A stretch of DNA of 6,248 bases from Rhodospirillales bacterium (GTDB taxonomy: Bacteria; Pseudomonadota; Alphaproteobacteria; Acetobacterales; Acetobacteraceae). The stretch is taken from contig JANXSA010000295.1 of NCBI GenBank assembly GCA_025352915.1, positions 1 to 6,248 of the forward strand, read 5' to 3'. Every line of letters starts with the position of its first letter. The stretch's first letter is position 1. The notes under the pieces were generated by a model. The model was given only the letters and a program-made list of their open reading frames with translations. It searched no databases and was not told the origin of the DNA. Both the position numbers and the translations under genes were made by a program. This document shows positions 6,037 to 6,248 of the stretch, one piece after another.

Positions 6037-6246
6037 CTAAAGGGGTTTTTTGCGGCAGTTGGGGTGGATTTCGGCTGGCGGCGGGTGCCGAAGGGGTGGC
6101 CGGTTTCGCGGATTTGACGGCGGCGGGGCGGCAGAGGGGGTGCTGGCGCGGGACGGCGCGATGACGGTGGCGCGATGGGGCTCTGCGGCCGCGAGGAACT
6201 TGGTCGCGCGGGAGCGGCGGCGTGCGGGGGCCTGGGCTTGGGCGGT
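6037..6246 (-). CDS. Doubtful open frame entering from the right edge (possible gene 3' end)
   Basis: On the minus strand a frame without an in-window start runs from the right edge to TAG at 6039-6037, about 69 codons. It begins TAQAQAPARRRSRATKFLAA, and its first half has the C-ending codons used by the neighbouring binding-protein gene. The second half is proline/arginine-rich with poorer codons and looks non-coding. If real, it would be the tail of a gene upstream of the transporter on the same strand. I recognise no family. The opposite strand has a competing frame from ATG 6161 (MTVARWGSAAARNLVARERR) running off the edge, equally unproven. At most one is real. Confidence 0.15.
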   Translation of the reverse strand, partial: TAQAQAPARRRSRATKFLAAAEPHRATVIAPSRASTPSAAPPPSNPRNRPPLRHPPPAEIHPNCRKKPL

Positions 6247-6248
6247 GA

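Larger units (their letters stand above)
5890..6248. other. Upstream intergenic stretch, strongly G-skewed
   Basis: Apart from the SD, the AT-rich island and the doubtful edge frames, I see no gene here. By hand count, 6041-6248 has about 110 G against 44 C on the plus strand. A weak stem TGCCGC (6032-6037)/GCGGCA (6052-6057) encloses a 14-nt loop and does not make a credible terminator. Confidence 0.6.

Noticed and set aside
6041..6053. AGGGGTTTTTTGC resembling the tail of a phage T7-type terminator
   Set aside because: There is no complementary C-rich left arm for the G run, so no terminator stem forms; short chance match.
5973..6164. 63-codon plus-strand frame whose TGA overlaps an ATG at 6161
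   Set aside because: It starts inside the AT-rich putative promoter, has no SD or recognisable domain, and has poor codon use; the ATGA overlap is probably chance.

Overview
The window looks like a high-GC alphaproteobacterial chromosome, most likely from the Rhodospirillales/Acetobacteraceae. This is inferred from overall composition, C/G-ending codon use, an alanine-rich twin-arginine-type leader on the binding protein, and abundant GC-rich palindromic repeats. No rRNA, tRNA or marker gene is present, so the taxon is only a guess.

Right part (716-5889, all minus strand): one complete peptide-type (family 5/Dpp/Opp/Gsi-like) ABC importer operon. Its order is periplasmic binding protein (4378-5889), first permease (3357-4361), second permease (2500-3360), and a single 595-residue ATPase (716-2503) that fuses the two nucleotide-binding domains normally split between DppD and DppF. 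The binding protein and first permease are 16 nt apart. The two later junctions are ATGA start/stop overlaps, so the genes should be translationally coupled. The binding protein captures the solute, the two permeases form the channel, and the fused ATPase drives transport. The substrate (peptide, glutathione-like compound, opine, nickel chelate or other) cannot be read from the sequence.

Upstream of the operon (5890-6248): a strong SD, then an AT-rich island carrying the perfect 15-nt palindrome TTGTTATCGTAACAA (5998-6012), a candidate promoter/operator. Beyond that is strongly G-skewed sequence with only doubtful open frames at the right edge.

Left part (1-715): no intact gene. It is a graveyard of mobile DNA. 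It holds the left end and first 32 codons of an IS481-type transposase (+ strand), abutting a C-terminal relic of an IS21-type istA transposase (minus strand) that seems to have an internal deletion and a nonsense codon. Flanking these are two REPIN-like elements. Each is an inverted pair of CCAGGG-N-CCCTGGACC palindromes facing inward around a central segment (13-116 and 544-702). The second starts 13 nt past the ATPase stop codon and contains a further 30-bp near-perfect hairpin.

The transporter is a recognisable family. The least explained material is the pair of palindromic elements and the putative operator.
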